Shown one piece after another: positions 17,377 to 26,902 of a stretch of DNA of 64,000 nt (positions are counted from its first letter, which is position 1; every line of letters begins with the position of its first letter). The translations under genes were made by a program, and so were the position numbers. Origin of the DNA: CALBPI01 sp039821645 (GTDB lineage Bacteria; Pseudomonadota; Gammaproteobacteria; Steroidobacterales; Woeseiaceae); contig JBCBNU010000001.1 of the NCBI GenBank assembly GCA_039821645.1, positions 62,001 to 126,000 on the forward strand, given 5' to 3'. The notes under the pieces are model-generated. The model had not been told where the DNA came from and ran no database searches. It saw nothing but the letters and a program-made list of their open reading frames with translations.

Positions 17377-19434
17377 GTGTTGATCCATCATATTTCATAC
17401 ATCTTCCTCTTGGCTGCGGTACTTTTTTGCACCAACTCGTTTGGTGCAGTTGTTACAGAAACTCGCGCTTACGAGGCTGCCTACTTCGATCGGTTCGCAC
17501 CTCAGACTGCTTTGGAAATGGTGGTTCGTATTCCAGGTTTCACGCTTCAGGAGGCCGATGAAGACCGAGGGCTGAGCCAGGGCGGTACCAATGTTCTGGT
17601 TAACGAACAACCGATAATCGGGAAAGGCGAAACCGCCACCACACAAATCGGTCAGATTGCTGCCGAAACGGTGCTGCGCATCGAGATCATTGATGCGGGC
17701 ACGCTGGATTTGCCTGGTTTCAGCGGACTGGTCGCAAACATCGTGACCGACCAAGATATCGTGGCGGGCGCTTTCCTTTGGCAGCCTGCCTGGCGCCGTG
17801 ACAACGAGCCGGAATTGTTAAACGGCGAGGTCAACGCTTCTGGTAGCTGGCGAGAGGTCGACTACACCGCCGCGTTCAAGTCCACGATGGTCCGCGCTGT
17901 ATTTGAAGGGCCAGAGACGGTCACCGATTCTAATGGGGCGCGTTATGAGTTGCGTGATGAACTCCGTCTGATCGACGGGAACCAGCAGGAGGTTTCAGGC
18001 AGTTTTTCGTGGCCTTTCGGGGAAGAGCGCAGTCTAAGCGCGAAAGCATCTCTGCTCCGACTGGATGTGAGTCGACCGCAGGAGTCGCTGACGCAGGCAG
18101 TGACATCGCGTGGTGTCGACAGCCGCAACTTGGCGACAGCGGATCAGGCCAGAGTCAGTGCGCGACTGGATGCGGACTACAGGTTTCCGGTGTTTGGTGG
18201 TATCCAAAAATGGATCGCGTTTGCATCTCAGACCGAAAGCGTGAGTCGCACGCGGGTAACCATCGACCAAGTCGATGTGGGCCCGGTTGCCGACCGACGA
18301 TTTCGAGACGATAGCCAAGACGAGGAGCTGATTCTTCGTCTCGAGCAATCTTGGGAGGACACGAAGCGAAACAGTTGGCAGCTTGCGACCGAAGCGGCTT
18401 GGAATACTCTGGATCTATCGACGCTGTTTGCGACCGCCGATCCAATCAATGCAGAGAACATATTGTCGCAGTCGCCTCTGGACACCGAAATCCGCGAACA
18501 ACGCGCCGAACTCACTTTTGCCCATCGGCGCGCTTTGGGACGCCACGTCGATCTACAGCTGTCCATCGGCGGCGAGACCTCAACACTTGAGCAGGGTTCA
18601 GTCCGTCGCCGGTTTGATCGTCCAAAGGGATTCGCTTCCATAAACGTGACGCCTAGCGATCGATGGACGCTGACTGCGCGAGCAGCACGTGATGTAGGGC
18701 AGATCAATTTTCGAGACTTCGCAGCTTCGGTATCTCTCATCGAAGAGGTCGTAACAGAGAATAATCCGGAGCTTGTCCCACAGCAGAGTTGGCGCTACGC
18801 ACTACGTGCCGAGCACAGGTTCGAGTCAGGTCACGTGGTGTCTGTCGAGGGGGTACATGAACAGATCAATGATCTGGTCGATCGAATTCCTTTGGGTGAG
18901 AATGGTGACGCGATAGGCAACATTCCGAGCGCGCACCGCAATCAACTTATTGCGGTCATGACCTTGGTAGGGGCGCCGCTTGGCCTTCCCGGAGCCCAGC
19001 TCGACGTGCGTGGAAGTTGGCAGCGCTCTAGCGTCATCGATCCTATCGAGAGCTTCGAGCGCGAGATCGGTCGTTTACGCACTCGGGACATACGTGCCGA
19101 ATTTCGACATGACGTTCCCGAAACCAAATGGGCCTATGGGTTTATCCTGCAGGACTTGGACCTCGCGCCGCTCTACCAATCGACGCTCGTTCAGTTTCAG
19201 GATATTCCCTCGGGTGGATTGACGCCTGGTCAGAACACGCTTTTCGTTGAGCACAAAGACCTCATAGGGTTTCGCATCCGCGCCTCGCTCTCAGAGTTCA
19301 TTGGCCAGACTTCAGATTTCGCCCGTATCATTCACTCTGGACGGCGTGATGTCGCGCCTGTTGATCGGGTGGAACAGCGATCTCGGGAACTGGGTGGGCC
19401 GTTCTTTACGCTCAGTATTGGTCGAACTTTCTGA
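17377..19434 (+). CDS. TonB-dependent-receptor-like outer membrane protein
   Basis: About 685 aa with a signal peptide (IHHISYIFLLAAVLFCTNSFG), then a plug-like domain (ALEMVVRIPGFTLQE, NVLVNEQPIIG, ETVLRIEIIDAG) and a long beta-barrel ending LSIGRTF with a C-terminal Phe. I prefer GTG at 17377 because GGCAGG lies 7 bases upstream; an in-frame start at 17299 would add 26 polar residues. No clear TonB box is visible. It is shorter and less canonical than the receptor at 55195. It is probably controlled by the divergent LysR gene; the transported compound is unknown. Confidence 0.75.
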   Translation: MLIHHISYIFLLAAVLFCTNSFGAVVTETRAYEAAYFDRFAPQTALEMVVRIPGFTLQEADEDRGLSQGGTNVLVNEQPIIGKGETATTQIGQIAAETVLRIEIIDAGTLDLPGFSGLVANIVTDQDIVAGAFLWQPAWRRDNEPELLNGEVNASGSWREVDYTAAFKSTMVRAVFEGPETVTDSNGARYELRDELRLIDGNQQEVSGSFSWPFGEERSLSAKASLLRLDVSRPQESLTQAVTSRGVDSRNLATADQARVSARLDADYRFPVFGGIQKWIAFASQTESVSRTRVTIDQVDVGPVADRRFRDDSQDEELILRLEQSWEDTKRNSWQLATEAAWNTLDLSTLFATADPINAENILSQSPLDTEIREQRAELTFAHRRALGRHVDLQLSIGGETSTLEQGSVRRRFDRPKGFASINVTPSDRWTLTARAARDVGQINFRDFAASVSLIEEVVTENNPELVPQQSWRYALRAEHRFESGHVVSVEGVHEQINDLVDRIPLGENGDAIGNIPSAHRNQLIAVMTLVGAPLGLPGAQLDVRGSWQRSSVIDPIESFEREIGRLRTRDIRAEFRHDVPETKWAYGFILQDLDLAPLYQSTLVQFQDIPSGGLTPGQNTLFVEHKDLIGFRIRASLSEFIGQTSDFARIIHSGRRDVAPVDRVEQRSRELGGPFFTLSIGRTF

Positions 19435-19450
19435 AGCGATTGCTGTTCTG

Positions 19451-19924
19451 TCATTTGTTATCTAATCGCTGCTTCCTGCGGAATGCTGCTTGTTCGTAGC
19501 GCTTACGTTCGAGCTCGGTTGTCGGGCGGATATCAGGAACCGGTGTCGGATGACCATTATCGTCAAGTGCGACGAAGGTCAGGTACGCCGAAACGATATG
19601 TCGCGTTTCGCCCGTGCGACTATTTTCCGCGGTGACGCGACAACCGATTTCCATGGAGGTTCGCCACGCTCGGTTTACAGCCGCCTTTACCACCAGTGTG
19701 TCGCCGGTGCCGGCCGCCGCAAGAAAAGTGAGACTATCGACGGCCGCCGTGACACAAGCCGATCCGCTGTGCCGCTCGGCGACAATCAGGGCGGTTCGAT
19801 CACACAGACTCATGACGAGGCCCCCGAAGACAGTGTTCTTCGAATTAAGGTCGTTGGGGAAGACCTTATAGACGTTGTGCTCGACGGCAGACTCAGCTGG
19901 TGTCTTTGAACTCATGCTTCGCAT
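19451..19924 (-). CDS. Acyl-CoA thioesterase, YciA/ACOT-type hot-dog protein
   Basis: 157 aa. The hot-dog signature HNVYKVFPNDLNSKNTVFGG with the catalytic N/D region, then DRTALIVAERHSGSACVTAAVDSLTFLAAAGTGD, is typical of the YciA/BFIT acyl-CoA hydrolase group. The start is uncertain: ATG at 19924 or 19915 fits the family N-terminus, and the frame open to 19993 would overlap the upstream gene. It lies 65 bp downstream of the large membrane protein on the same strand. Confidence 0.85.
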   Translation of the reverse strand: MRSMSSKTPAESAVEHNVYKVFPNDLNSKNTVFGGLVMSLCDRTALIVAERHSGSACVTAAVDSLTFLAAAGTGDTLVVKAAVNRAWRTSMEIGCRVTAENSRTGETRHIVSAYLTFVALDDNGHPTPVPDIRPTTELERKRYEQAAFRRKQRLDNK

Positions 19925-19989
19925 TGTAGCGATCGACGCCGCCTGTATGCTCGATCCATGTCTGTACAGACGTGTACTCTCGGCTCTGA

Positions 19990-21846
19990 TCAAACAGGCT
20001 CGTCGGGCGGTAGCTCTTCTTGCTGGCGCATAAATCCCGCGGCGTTTTCGTCAGCAATCCGATCTTGCGGTTGCTGATTGGGCAGTACCGCGCGAGTCTG
20101 CTGATTGATGTCATGGATTTGCGAAGCGTTGCGCAGATCTCTTGCGCTGGTGATCGCTGCGATCGACTCGCGATCCTTTAGAAACTCTTGGATATCGCTG
20201 CGAATATCGCGGAGCTCTTCATCGTTCTTGTGCATTTCGAGGATATAACGCGGGAACTCGAGATTGACGAGCCCGCTTGAAGCGAAAGTGCTGGTCACGA
20301 TCCGACTCACAATTATCCAGGGCGTAATGCTTGAACGGACAAGAACATTCTCGGAGCGCGTCGAGTCGTGGATACTCGTACCGGTCGAAATCTTGGACTC
20401 GGTGAACGTACCTTCCATTCTCAGGTGGATCAGATTGCTTTCAAATAAGAGCTCTGCGAACAGCAGGTGAGCGGTGTTAACGAGGATGCGCGCGAAACTG
20501 TGCATGAGCAAGGCGAGCACTAGCTGGTTAAGCACAGGCGTCAGCAACCCGCCCAAAGCAGGACCATTCTCGGCCATTGCTTCAGAAATTGCGCTGGCAG
20601 CGCCGTAGCACGCCATCGTCACAAGAATGGCGCTGATCACGTGCAAGATGTTGCCAAGCAGCATGCTTATGCTTCGGATCTGTCGAAATCCAGCACCAAG
20701 ATCGACTGGTTTATACCGTGGCTGGATTTCCTGAGTCATTTCACCCTTGAACTGACCCTTTCCCGCGATCTCTTCATCCAAGGTAGGGTCTAGATCAGTG
20801 TAGACGCGGTTCGGCACTTCCTTGAAGCGGCGGTTCGCCATTACGAGATTGTCCAGATTGATGAAGATCTCGTTGGGGTGGACGGATTCCTGCCAATTTT
20901 CGCGCAGCTCGGATACCTCGACCCGTGGATCGGCGTGGCGCAGCCGGGGGCGCAGTAAAGTAAAAACCAGAATCGACGCAATTACTGCCGCAAAAAGCCA
21001 TCCGACCAGGTAGGCGGTTGTGGAGATCTGAGGGAGCATGTCAGCCGCAGCGGTCATGTCTATGTCCGGCTCTTCGGCGAGACTGCGGAGGGATGTCCAG
21101 ATTGCAGCGATGATCGCCGGGGACGCTATCGCACCTACGACGATACCGAGCAGTTGTCTTCTGCCCAGAACCATGACCTTACGATCGGCACGGCGATTAA
21201 TACCCTTGCCCGCTCTGTACCAAACAACCGCAACGTAGCTGAGTACCCCAAGCGCATATGCCGAGACGACGCCTGACGGCAAATCACCAGCAAGACCGCT
21301 CATGACTACGAAGCCAACAATGGCCAGCGCAAGTAACGCCACCAGTGTGTTTACCCACGCACCGAACACTCGCTGCGCGAGGTTGCGTATGGGATAGGGC
21401 ATGGTAGTGAGTCGTGGCACCAGACTATGTACGATTCGCGCAGTCAAACCTCGAGGCTCGACGAAAGTAATGTTCTTTCGCGCTCGAAGCATTTCGGTGA
21501 CTTCGTCGTTCTCATACTCGACGAAGCCTTTTTCGGCCTCGGCCGCGTCGCCCGCAGAACGATCACGATTTTCAGCTAGTGACGTTGGATGATTGCGTCC
21601 AACAAAAAAACGAAGGGTTGCGAGGAAACCACTCCCCGCTGTGGTGAGACCCGACCCCATGATCACAACCGCGAAAACCGCTAGCCAGCGTCCGGCGACC
21701 TGATCGGTTTGCAGTGAGGATACGGCAGACACCAGCATAATGATGCCAAGTGCGAGAATAATAAGACCGCGGATTGCACGCACTGCGCCTTCAAACCGGA
21801 AAGGATTGGGAATCCCGAGGTCGATCGAGCCGTAATCATAAGCCAT
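19990..21846 (-). CDS. Large polytopic membrane protein, unknown function
   Basis: 618 aa. Hydrophobic segments are visible near residues 26-46, 55-80, 160-185, 190-210, 230-255, 280-305, 405-430 and 440-475, interspersed with soluble loops of about 80-100 residues. The C-terminal 110 residues are hydrophilic and end PDEPV. AAAGGAGG lies 8 bases before the ATG at 21846, a very strong start; GTG three codons earlier would overlap it. I do not recognise a domain. The downstream thioesterase may be cotranscribed. Confidence 0.8.
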   Translation of the reverse strand: MAYDYGSIDLGIPNPFRFEGAVRAIRGLIILALGIIMLVSAVSSLQTDQVAGRWLAVFAVVIMGSGLTTAGSGFLATLRFFVGRNHPTSLAENRDRSAGDAAEAEKGFVEYENDEVTEMLRARKNITFVEPRGLTARIVHSLVPRLTTMPYPIRNLAQRVFGAWVNTLVALLALAIVGFVVMSGLAGDLPSGVVSAYALGVLSYVAVVWYRAGKGINRRADRKVMVLGRRQLLGIVVGAIASPAIIAAIWTSLRSLAEEPDIDMTAAADMLPQISTTAYLVGWLFAAVIASILVFTLLRPRLRHADPRVEVSELRENWQESVHPNEIFINLDNLVMANRRFKEVPNRVYTDLDPTLDEEIAGKGQFKGEMTQEIQPRYKPVDLGAGFRQIRSISMLLGNILHVISAILVTMACYGAASAISEAMAENGPALGGLLTPVLNQLVLALLMHSFARILVNTAHLLFAELLFESNLIHLRMEGTFTESKISTGTSIHDSTRSENVLVRSSITPWIIVSRIVTSTFASSGLVNLEFPRYILEMHKNDEELRDIRSDIQEFLKDRESIAAITSARDLRNASQIHDINQQTRAVLPNQQPQDRIADENAAGFMRQQEELPPDEPV

Positions 21847-22014
21847 TGCTAACACCTCCTTTATTTTTTGCCCGATGCTATCAGGTCACAGAGTTGCGGC
21901 AAGCGCTTATTTAGGAAATCCATTCCGCGTGTGCGATCGGCAGGTCATTGAACTTGAATCGATGTGATATTCAGGCGGCTAACGATCCAGGTTTTGATTG
22001 ACCGCGGCGTCCAA

Positions 22015-24276
22015 ATGGCGTCTGATATCGACTGCGCTGCAGGGGGGCTGCGGCGTCGGATAAGAGACCTCATGGACCGCGTTGAAATCGTCCATCAGAA
22101 TTTTCGCAGGCGTGTAGCGAGCGAGGATTTTCCAGAAGGCAATGCACCGACCAATGCATTGACCCACACCGAAGCGGTGACGTTGCTCCGTGCTCAGGTT
22201 TTGAGTCGGCAGCTCGACCGCATCAGTCGCTCCATGCAGCAAGCTGGTGAGGGCTTCTACACCATTGGATCGTCGGGCCATGAGGGCATGGCCGGAGTCG
22301 CCCATGCGCTGCGACCCAGTGACATCGCCTTCCTGCACTATCGTGATGCAGCATTTCAAATCGCACGCGGTGATCAGGTCCCCGGGCAACACATGGCGTG
22401 GGATATGCTGCTCTCTTTCGCATGTTCCGCCGCTGACCCCATTAGTGGTGGTCGGCACAAAGTGTTGGGCTCACACAAGCTGCGAATACCGCCGCAAACC
22501 TCAACGATTGCGAGCCATTTACCGAAGGCGGTCGGTGCGGCGTTCGCCATCGGTGCGACACGACGTTACCGCCCTGAGCATGCTCTTTGCGTACCCGACG
22601 ACATCGCGGTTTGTACCTTCGGGGATGCGTCGCTCAATCACTCGACGGCCCAGGGTGCGATCAACACCATCGGGTGGGCATCCATCCAGACCTCGCCGTT
22701 GCCATTGATGCTCGTGTGCGAGGACAACGGGATCGGGATTTCGACCACAACACCGAGAGGGTGGGTTGCGTCGTCGCTTGAGGATCGACCTGGTCTCGAA
22801 TACTTCTCAGCGAATGGACTCGACATTTACGAGACCGTGGCAACGGCCCGTGAGGTCGCTCGATATGTTCGCGAGCACCGTAAAGCGGCGGTGTTGCATC
22901 TTCGCGTGATCCGTTTGTACGGCCACGCCGGTGCGGACGTCGTGACGTCCTATCTGCCACGCCCGCAGGTCGAGGCGGACGAGGCGAACGATCCGCTTTT
23001 GCACACAGTAAGACTGCTGCGTGATGCGGGTGCGCTCGATCCGTCGGATGCATTAGCCATTTACGACGAGACGGAGCAAAGACTCGAACGACTGCGTTCT
23101 GAAGCAGTGGCACGACCGAGGCTCTCATCGGCGCGCGCGGTAAAGGCCAGCCTGATTCCGCCGAAGCGCCAATGCACAACGCCGAGGACACCGAGCACCG
23201 TTGATCGTGAGCATATGCTGACCAGCGACTGGCGCGCGCTGACTACGCCGCAGCCGATGTCGAAATTGATCAATCTCGCGCTGAGCGATTTGATGCTCGA
23301 GTACCCGGAGATTGTGTTGATGGGGGAGGACATCGGTCGTAAAGGCGGCGTGTATGGTGTCACCCAGAAGCTTTACCAGCGCTTTGGCTCCGGTCGAGTG
23401 ATCGATACGCTGCTCGATGAACAATCGATATTGGGACTCGCGATCGGGCTCGGCCAAAACGGTTTTATCCCGATGCCGGAAATTCAATTTCTTGCGTACC
23501 TGCATAACGCCGAGGATCAGGTGCGTGGCGAAGCGGCGACGCTATCGTTTTTCTCCAATGGTCAGTTCACCAACCCAATGGTGATTCGGATTGCCGGACT
23601 TGGGTATCAGCGTGGTTTTGGTGGGCACTTTCACAACGATAACTCTTTGGCGGTGCTCCGCGATATCCCTGGCCTTGTGATCGCCTGCCCATCCAGCGGC
23701 CGCGATGCGGCTCAGATGCTTCGTGAGTGTGTTCGCTTGGCGCGAGAGGAACAGCGTGTCGTGGTGTTTATCGAACCGATCGCTTTGTACGGCATGCGGG
23801 ACTTAAATGCTGACGGCGATGGTGGCTGGTTAGGCGTTTATCCTCAACCTGAGAAGCGCTTGTCGGTCGGTGAAGTTGGCGTCCACGGTGAAGGTCAGGA
23901 TGTCGCGATCGTCACCTATGGCAATGGCGTACACTTATCACGCCAAGCGCAGGCGCAACTGGCAAAGCAGGGTATCGAGGTTCGTGTGATTGATATGCGC
24001 TGGATTGCGCCGATGCCCGAATCCGCTCTGCTCGGGGCAACCAAGCACTGCCAACATATTCTGATCGTCGACGAGTGCCGGCGCACCGGCAGTCAATCCG
24101 AAGCGTTGATGGCGTTTTTTGCCGAACAAGGGCGCAGCACGTTGGCGCGCGTCACGGCCGACGACAGCTTCATTGCAACCGGACCGGCGTATGCGGCGAC
24201 GTTACCGTCGGTTGACGACATTGTTGCGAGCGCGGTCGCTTTACCGACGCCGAAGCGAACGGCCGCCGCTTCGTAA
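22015..24276 (+). CDS. Fused alpha-beta 2-oxo acid dehydrogenase E1 component (thiamine diphosphate dependent)
   Basis: About 753 aa, joining subunits that are usually separate. The alpha half (about 1-370) has GFYTIGSSGHEGMAGVAHAL, the FLHYRDAAFQIARG loop and the ThDP/Mg motif starting GDASLNHSTAQGAINT and ending EDN. A Pro/Arg-rich linker leads to the beta half (about 405-753): LMGEDIGRKGGVYGVTQKL, DTLLDEQSILGLAIGLGQNG, FGGHFHNDNSLAVLRDIPG and EPIALYGMRD. Such E1 enzymes decarboxylate branched-chain or aromatic 2-oxo acids, but no E2/E3 is nearby. I chose ATG 22015; a GTG at 21964 would add 17 residues. The stop overlaps the next start (TAATG). Confidence 0.88.
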   Translation: MASDIDCAAGGLRRRIRDLMDRVEIVHQNFRRRVASEDFPEGNAPTNALTHTEAVTLLRAQVLSRQLDRISRSMQQAGEGFYTIGSSGHEGMAGVAHALRPSDIAFLHYRDAAFQIARGDQVPGQHMAWDMLLSFACSAADPISGGRHKVLGSHKLRIPPQTSTIASHLPKAVGAAFAIGATRRYRPEHALCVPDDIAVCTFGDASLNHSTAQGAINTIGWASIQTSPLPLMLVCEDNGIGISTTTPRGWVASSLEDRPGLEYFSANGLDIYETVATAREVARYVREHRKAAVLHLRVIRLYGHAGADVVTSYLPRPQVEADEANDPLLHTVRLLRDAGALDPSDALAIYDETEQRLERLRSEAVARPRLSSARAVKASLIPPKRQCTTPRTPSTVDREHMLTSDWRALTTPQPMSKLINLALSDLMLEYPEIVLMGEDIGRKGGVYGVTQKLYQRFGSGRVIDTLLDEQSILGLAIGLGQNGFIPMPEIQFLAYLHNAEDQVRGEAATLSFFSNGQFTNPMVIRIAGLGYQRGFGGHFHNDNSLAVLRDIPGLVIACPSSGRDAAQMLRECVRLAREEQRVVVFIEPIALYGMRDLNADGDGGWLGVYPQPEKRLSVGEVGVHGEGQDVAIVTYGNGVHLSRQAQAQLAKQGIEVRVIDMRWIAPMPESALLGATKHCQHILIVDECRRTGSQSEALMAFFAEQGRSTLARVTADDSFIATGPAYAATLPSVDDIVASAVALPTPKRTAAAS

Positions 24277-25307
24277 TGCAACGCACTGCTGTAGTTGTTT
24301 GCCCAGGTCGAGGAACCTACGGCAAGGAGGAGCTCGGCTACCTAAAACGACATCATGCATCCAGCATGCCGTTGTTCAGGGAGTTCGACGCGATTAGAGC
24401 AGAGAACAATCAAGCGTCTGTCACCGAGCTTGATGCAGCCGACCGTTACTCACTTGGACGATATTCGCGCGGCGACATTTCCTCTCCCCTGATCTATGCG
24501 TCATCTTTGTGTGATGCACGGATGCTTGCTGACGATATTGAAGTCGTTGCTGTCACCGGCAATTCGATGGGCTGGTACATTGCGCTTGCTGTCGCCGGTG
24601 CACTGTCTGCCACTGATGGGTTCCGTGTTGTGAATACGATGGGCACGTTGATGCAGCAGCACCTGATCGGTGGCCAGCTCATCTATCCTTTCGTGAACAG
24701 CGAGTGGGAGGATGATCCTGTCAAGCGGCAATCGTTGCTGGCAGACGTTGCTGCTATCAACGAAGTATCCGATTGCGTTCTCGGACTATCCATTGAGTTG
24801 GGCGGGATGTTGGTTCTGGCAGGTAATGAAGCAGGTCTTAAGCGATTCGAAGAAACCCAGCCACAGCTTCAAGATCGCTTCCCCATGCGTTTGCCAAACC
24901 ACGCAGCGTTCCACACATCACTGCAAGCGCCGGTCGCTGAGGCAGGGCAACACGCTCTGCGTGACGTCGACTTTGGTCAGCCGAAAACGCCAATGGTCGA
25001 CGGTCGTGGTCACACGTGGTGGCCGAACGCGACGGATGCCGACGCATTGGTCGATTACACACTGGGGCATCAGGTCACGGAACCGTACGATTTCACCGCC
25101 GCCGTGCAGGCGGCGGCAAGAGAGTTTGCGCCGGATCTGTTCATCATCACCGGACCGGGTGCAACACTCGGCGGTGCCGTCGCGCAGTCGCTGATACGTT
25201 GTCAGTGGCGTGGCATGACGAGCAAGGCGGATTTCCAGGATCTGCAACGCACGGCGCCAGTTGTCGCGTCTATGGGTATGACGGATCAGCGCGCATGGGT
25301 CATTTAA
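24276..25307 (+). CDS. FabD-like acyl-CoA:ACP acyltransferase
   Basis: 343 aa. It begins AVVVCPGRGTYGKEELGYL, like the QGxG start of malonyl transferases. The nucleophile elbow is GNSMGWY (residues 93-99; GHSxG in FabD), and the catalytic His appears to be in PNHAAFHTSLQAPV. The C-terminal FIITGPGATLGGAVAQSL matches the family's last strand-loop. The Asn in the elbow is atypical. It overlaps the fused E1 gene by one base (TAATG), so the pair may supply an acyl starter from a 2-oxo acid to a carrier protein (inference). Acyl specificity is not readable. Confidence 0.8.
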   Translation: MQRTAVVVCPGRGTYGKEELGYLKRHHASSMPLFREFDAIRAENNQASVTELDAADRYSLGRYSRGDISSPLIYASSLCDARMLADDIEVVAVTGNSMGWYIALAVAGALSATDGFRVVNTMGTLMQQHLIGGQLIYPFVNSEWEDDPVKRQSLLADVAAINEVSDCVLGLSIELGGMLVLAGNEAGLKRFEETQPQLQDRFPMRLPNHAAFHTSLQAPVAEAGQHALRDVDFGQPKTPMVDGRGHTWWPNATDADALVDYTLGHQVTEPYDFTAAVQAAAREFAPDLFIITGPGATLGGAVAQSLIRCQWRGMTSKADFQDLQRTAPVVASMGMTDQRAWVI

Positions 25308-25511
25308 AGACTGACGTGACGCGTTTCTGAAGCAACAGTTTCGCTTGCGCAAATTCACGACGCTGGGCCGGTTACCTGCTCAGGTGTTTTCTGATAATCC
25401 GATTGCAACCATCTGATTTTACGTTTTCGAAAATTTGAAACGAAACGGTAACTTGTGACCACCAAATACGACTCCTAATTTTATGCGTAATCATGAAAGG
25501 GAGAGCTTCAC

Positions 25512-25766
25512 ATGATTATTGAACCGCAGTTTTTTCGCGAGGAAGCGCGCGTCAATCGTCATCGACAGTTCCGTTGGCTGCCCCCAACCCAAGTCGCTGA
25601 GCGACTGGCAATGATCCGAAACGATCGGCGCCATGAAGCAACCGAGCTTGCGATTTGGCTTGAGGCAAACTGGCAAGACAGGGCGATTCGCATGCTCGGC
25701 GATCAGGCCTATTGCGATTACCTCGAAGCATTGGAAGCTAGACACGTTCAAGCGGCATTCGGCTAG
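25512..25766 (+). CDS. Small hypothetical protein, 84 aa
   Basis: Charged, Arg/Glu-rich helical protein without signal peptide or membrane segment; two Cys/Tyr-containing motifs at the end (AYCDYLEALEARH). GGGAGAG sits 6-7 bases before the ATG, a good ribosome site, and the codon use looks coding. It lies alone between two 200-bp spacers. I do not recognise a family. Confidence 0.6.
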   Translation: MIIEPQFFREEARVNRHRQFRWLPPTQVAERLAMIRNDRRHEATELAIWLEANWQDRAIRMLGDQAYCDYLEALEARHVQAAFG

Positions 25767-25988
25767 TTTGGCGGCCAACTTTGTTTAACAGCCGCCGGTC
25801 TTCCGAGCATAGGCGTTGTGATTGCCGCCAAATTACTCGCAAGTGCAGATTCGTGATTGATATCAAAAATCTCAGTGCGTTTGCGCCTCATTAGACGCTG
25901 GTTCTTTGAGGTCTCACTTCATGAAATCCTAATTCTTATGTGCCGGATTTAAAGTAAAGTTCCGCGAACCGTGCAGTGGAGAAGAGGC
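25767..25988. repeat. Spacer with GC-rich inverted repeat and alternative partner
   Basis: TTTGGCGGC (25767-25775) is perfectly complementary to GCCGCCAAA (25824-25832). A third GCCGCC at 25791-25796 could pair with the same 5' arm, so two mutually exclusive hairpins are possible. The remainder is AT-richer and probably carries the promoter of the gene at 25989. Confidence 0.3.
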
Positions 25989-26381
25989 ATGCTACGAGGG
26001 ATAGTGTTGCTACTCAGCGGTTTCACGATCAGCGTTTCGGCAGCACAAGGGCAGGAATTGGTTGACGCAGCCCCGTCAGGTAACTCGTTGCTATGCGAAT
26101 GCCTCGCTATGGTCGATATGACCGACGAAAAACGAGAGGCGTGCAATAGTTATGTTGACGGCGCTGATCCGGATGTTTTACGTACGGAGGCTGCATCCTG
26201 TGACCGCGACTTGCTTACCGCAACCGAGGTGGATGTTTGCTACTGTCTCTCGGCAAATCCAACAGATGAAGATGTGATATCCGCTTGCGAAGAGCTAGTT
26301 CCGCCGACGCTGACGCGACAGGAACGCTACGATCTTGCTCAAACGTGTGATCCGGCTGATGACGAAGGAGATGATGAATGA
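25989..26381 (+). CDS. Small secreted cysteine-rich protein, unknown
   Basis: 130 aa from the ATG at 25989, chosen because GGAG lies 7 bases upstream; an ATG six codons earlier lacks this. A signal peptide (LRGIVLLLSGFTISVSAAQG) is followed by a mature domain of about 105 residues with nine cysteines, including CEC and CYC pairs, and a tail of Asp/Glu. The Cys spacing suggests a disulfide-knitted periplasmic protein or metal site. It overlaps the DUF4920-like gene by ATGA, implying a functional pair. No family recognised. Confidence 0.72.
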   Translation: MLRGIVLLLSGFTISVSAAQGQELVDAAPSGNSLLCECLAMVDMTDEKREACNSYVDGADPDVLRTEAASCDRDLLTATEVDVCYCLSANPTDEDVISACEELVPPTLTRQERYDLAQTCDPADDEGDDE

Positions 26382-26902
26382 TGACCAAACGGTTTGATAA
26401 TCGGAAAGGTAGCGTACTCGTTGCTACGGTAATTTCATTCCTCGCGGTGCAGGGCGCACTCGCAGACCACAGCCACGACGACGCAACTCGATTGTCTGAA
26501 CCTGTGGAAGTGACCGATACCCACGAGACGTTTGGCAGCGTATTGCCAGAGGTAGATTCCGAGTTGTCGTTGGGCGATGTGATGGCGGCGCCGGCTGATT
26601 TCGTCGACGCTGATGTGCAGATCACTACCAAGGTGAAACAGGTCTGCCAGAAGAAAGGTTGCTTCTTCGTGGCGCAGCAAGGCGAGCATTTGGTGCGAGT
26701 ATCGTTCAAGGACTACAGCTTCTTCGTCCCGACCGACATCAGCGGCAAGACGGTGACCCTGCACGGTCAGCTCGTGGCGCATCAAATGACCGATGAACAG
26801 GCTGCACACTTTAACGCTGACGCTGGTGGTTCCAACGCGTTTAAAGCAGGGCCGCGCTACGAAATAGTGGCGGTCTCGGTGCGAGTACCGCTCGACAGCT
26901 AA
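26378..26902 (+). CDS. Periplasmic DUF4920-like protein with CxxxxC motif
   Basis: 174 aa with a signal peptide ending GALA and a His/Asp-rich mature start (DHSHDDATR). The core, VDADVQITTKVKQVCQKKGCFFVAQQGEHLVRVSFKDYSFFVP, has the conserved strand pattern and paired cysteines of DUF4920/OB-like domains. The biochemical function of the family is unknown to me. It is translationally coupled to the Cys-rich secreted protein upstream. Confidence 0.75.
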   Translation: MMTKRFDNRKGSVLVATVISFLAVQGALADHSHDDATRLSEPVEVTDTHETFGSVLPEVDSELSLGDVMAAPADFVDADVQITTKVKQVCQKKGCFFVAQQGEHLVRVSFKDYSFFVPTDISGKTVTLHGQLVAHQMTDEQAAHFNADAGGSNAFKAGPRYEIVAVSVRVPLDS

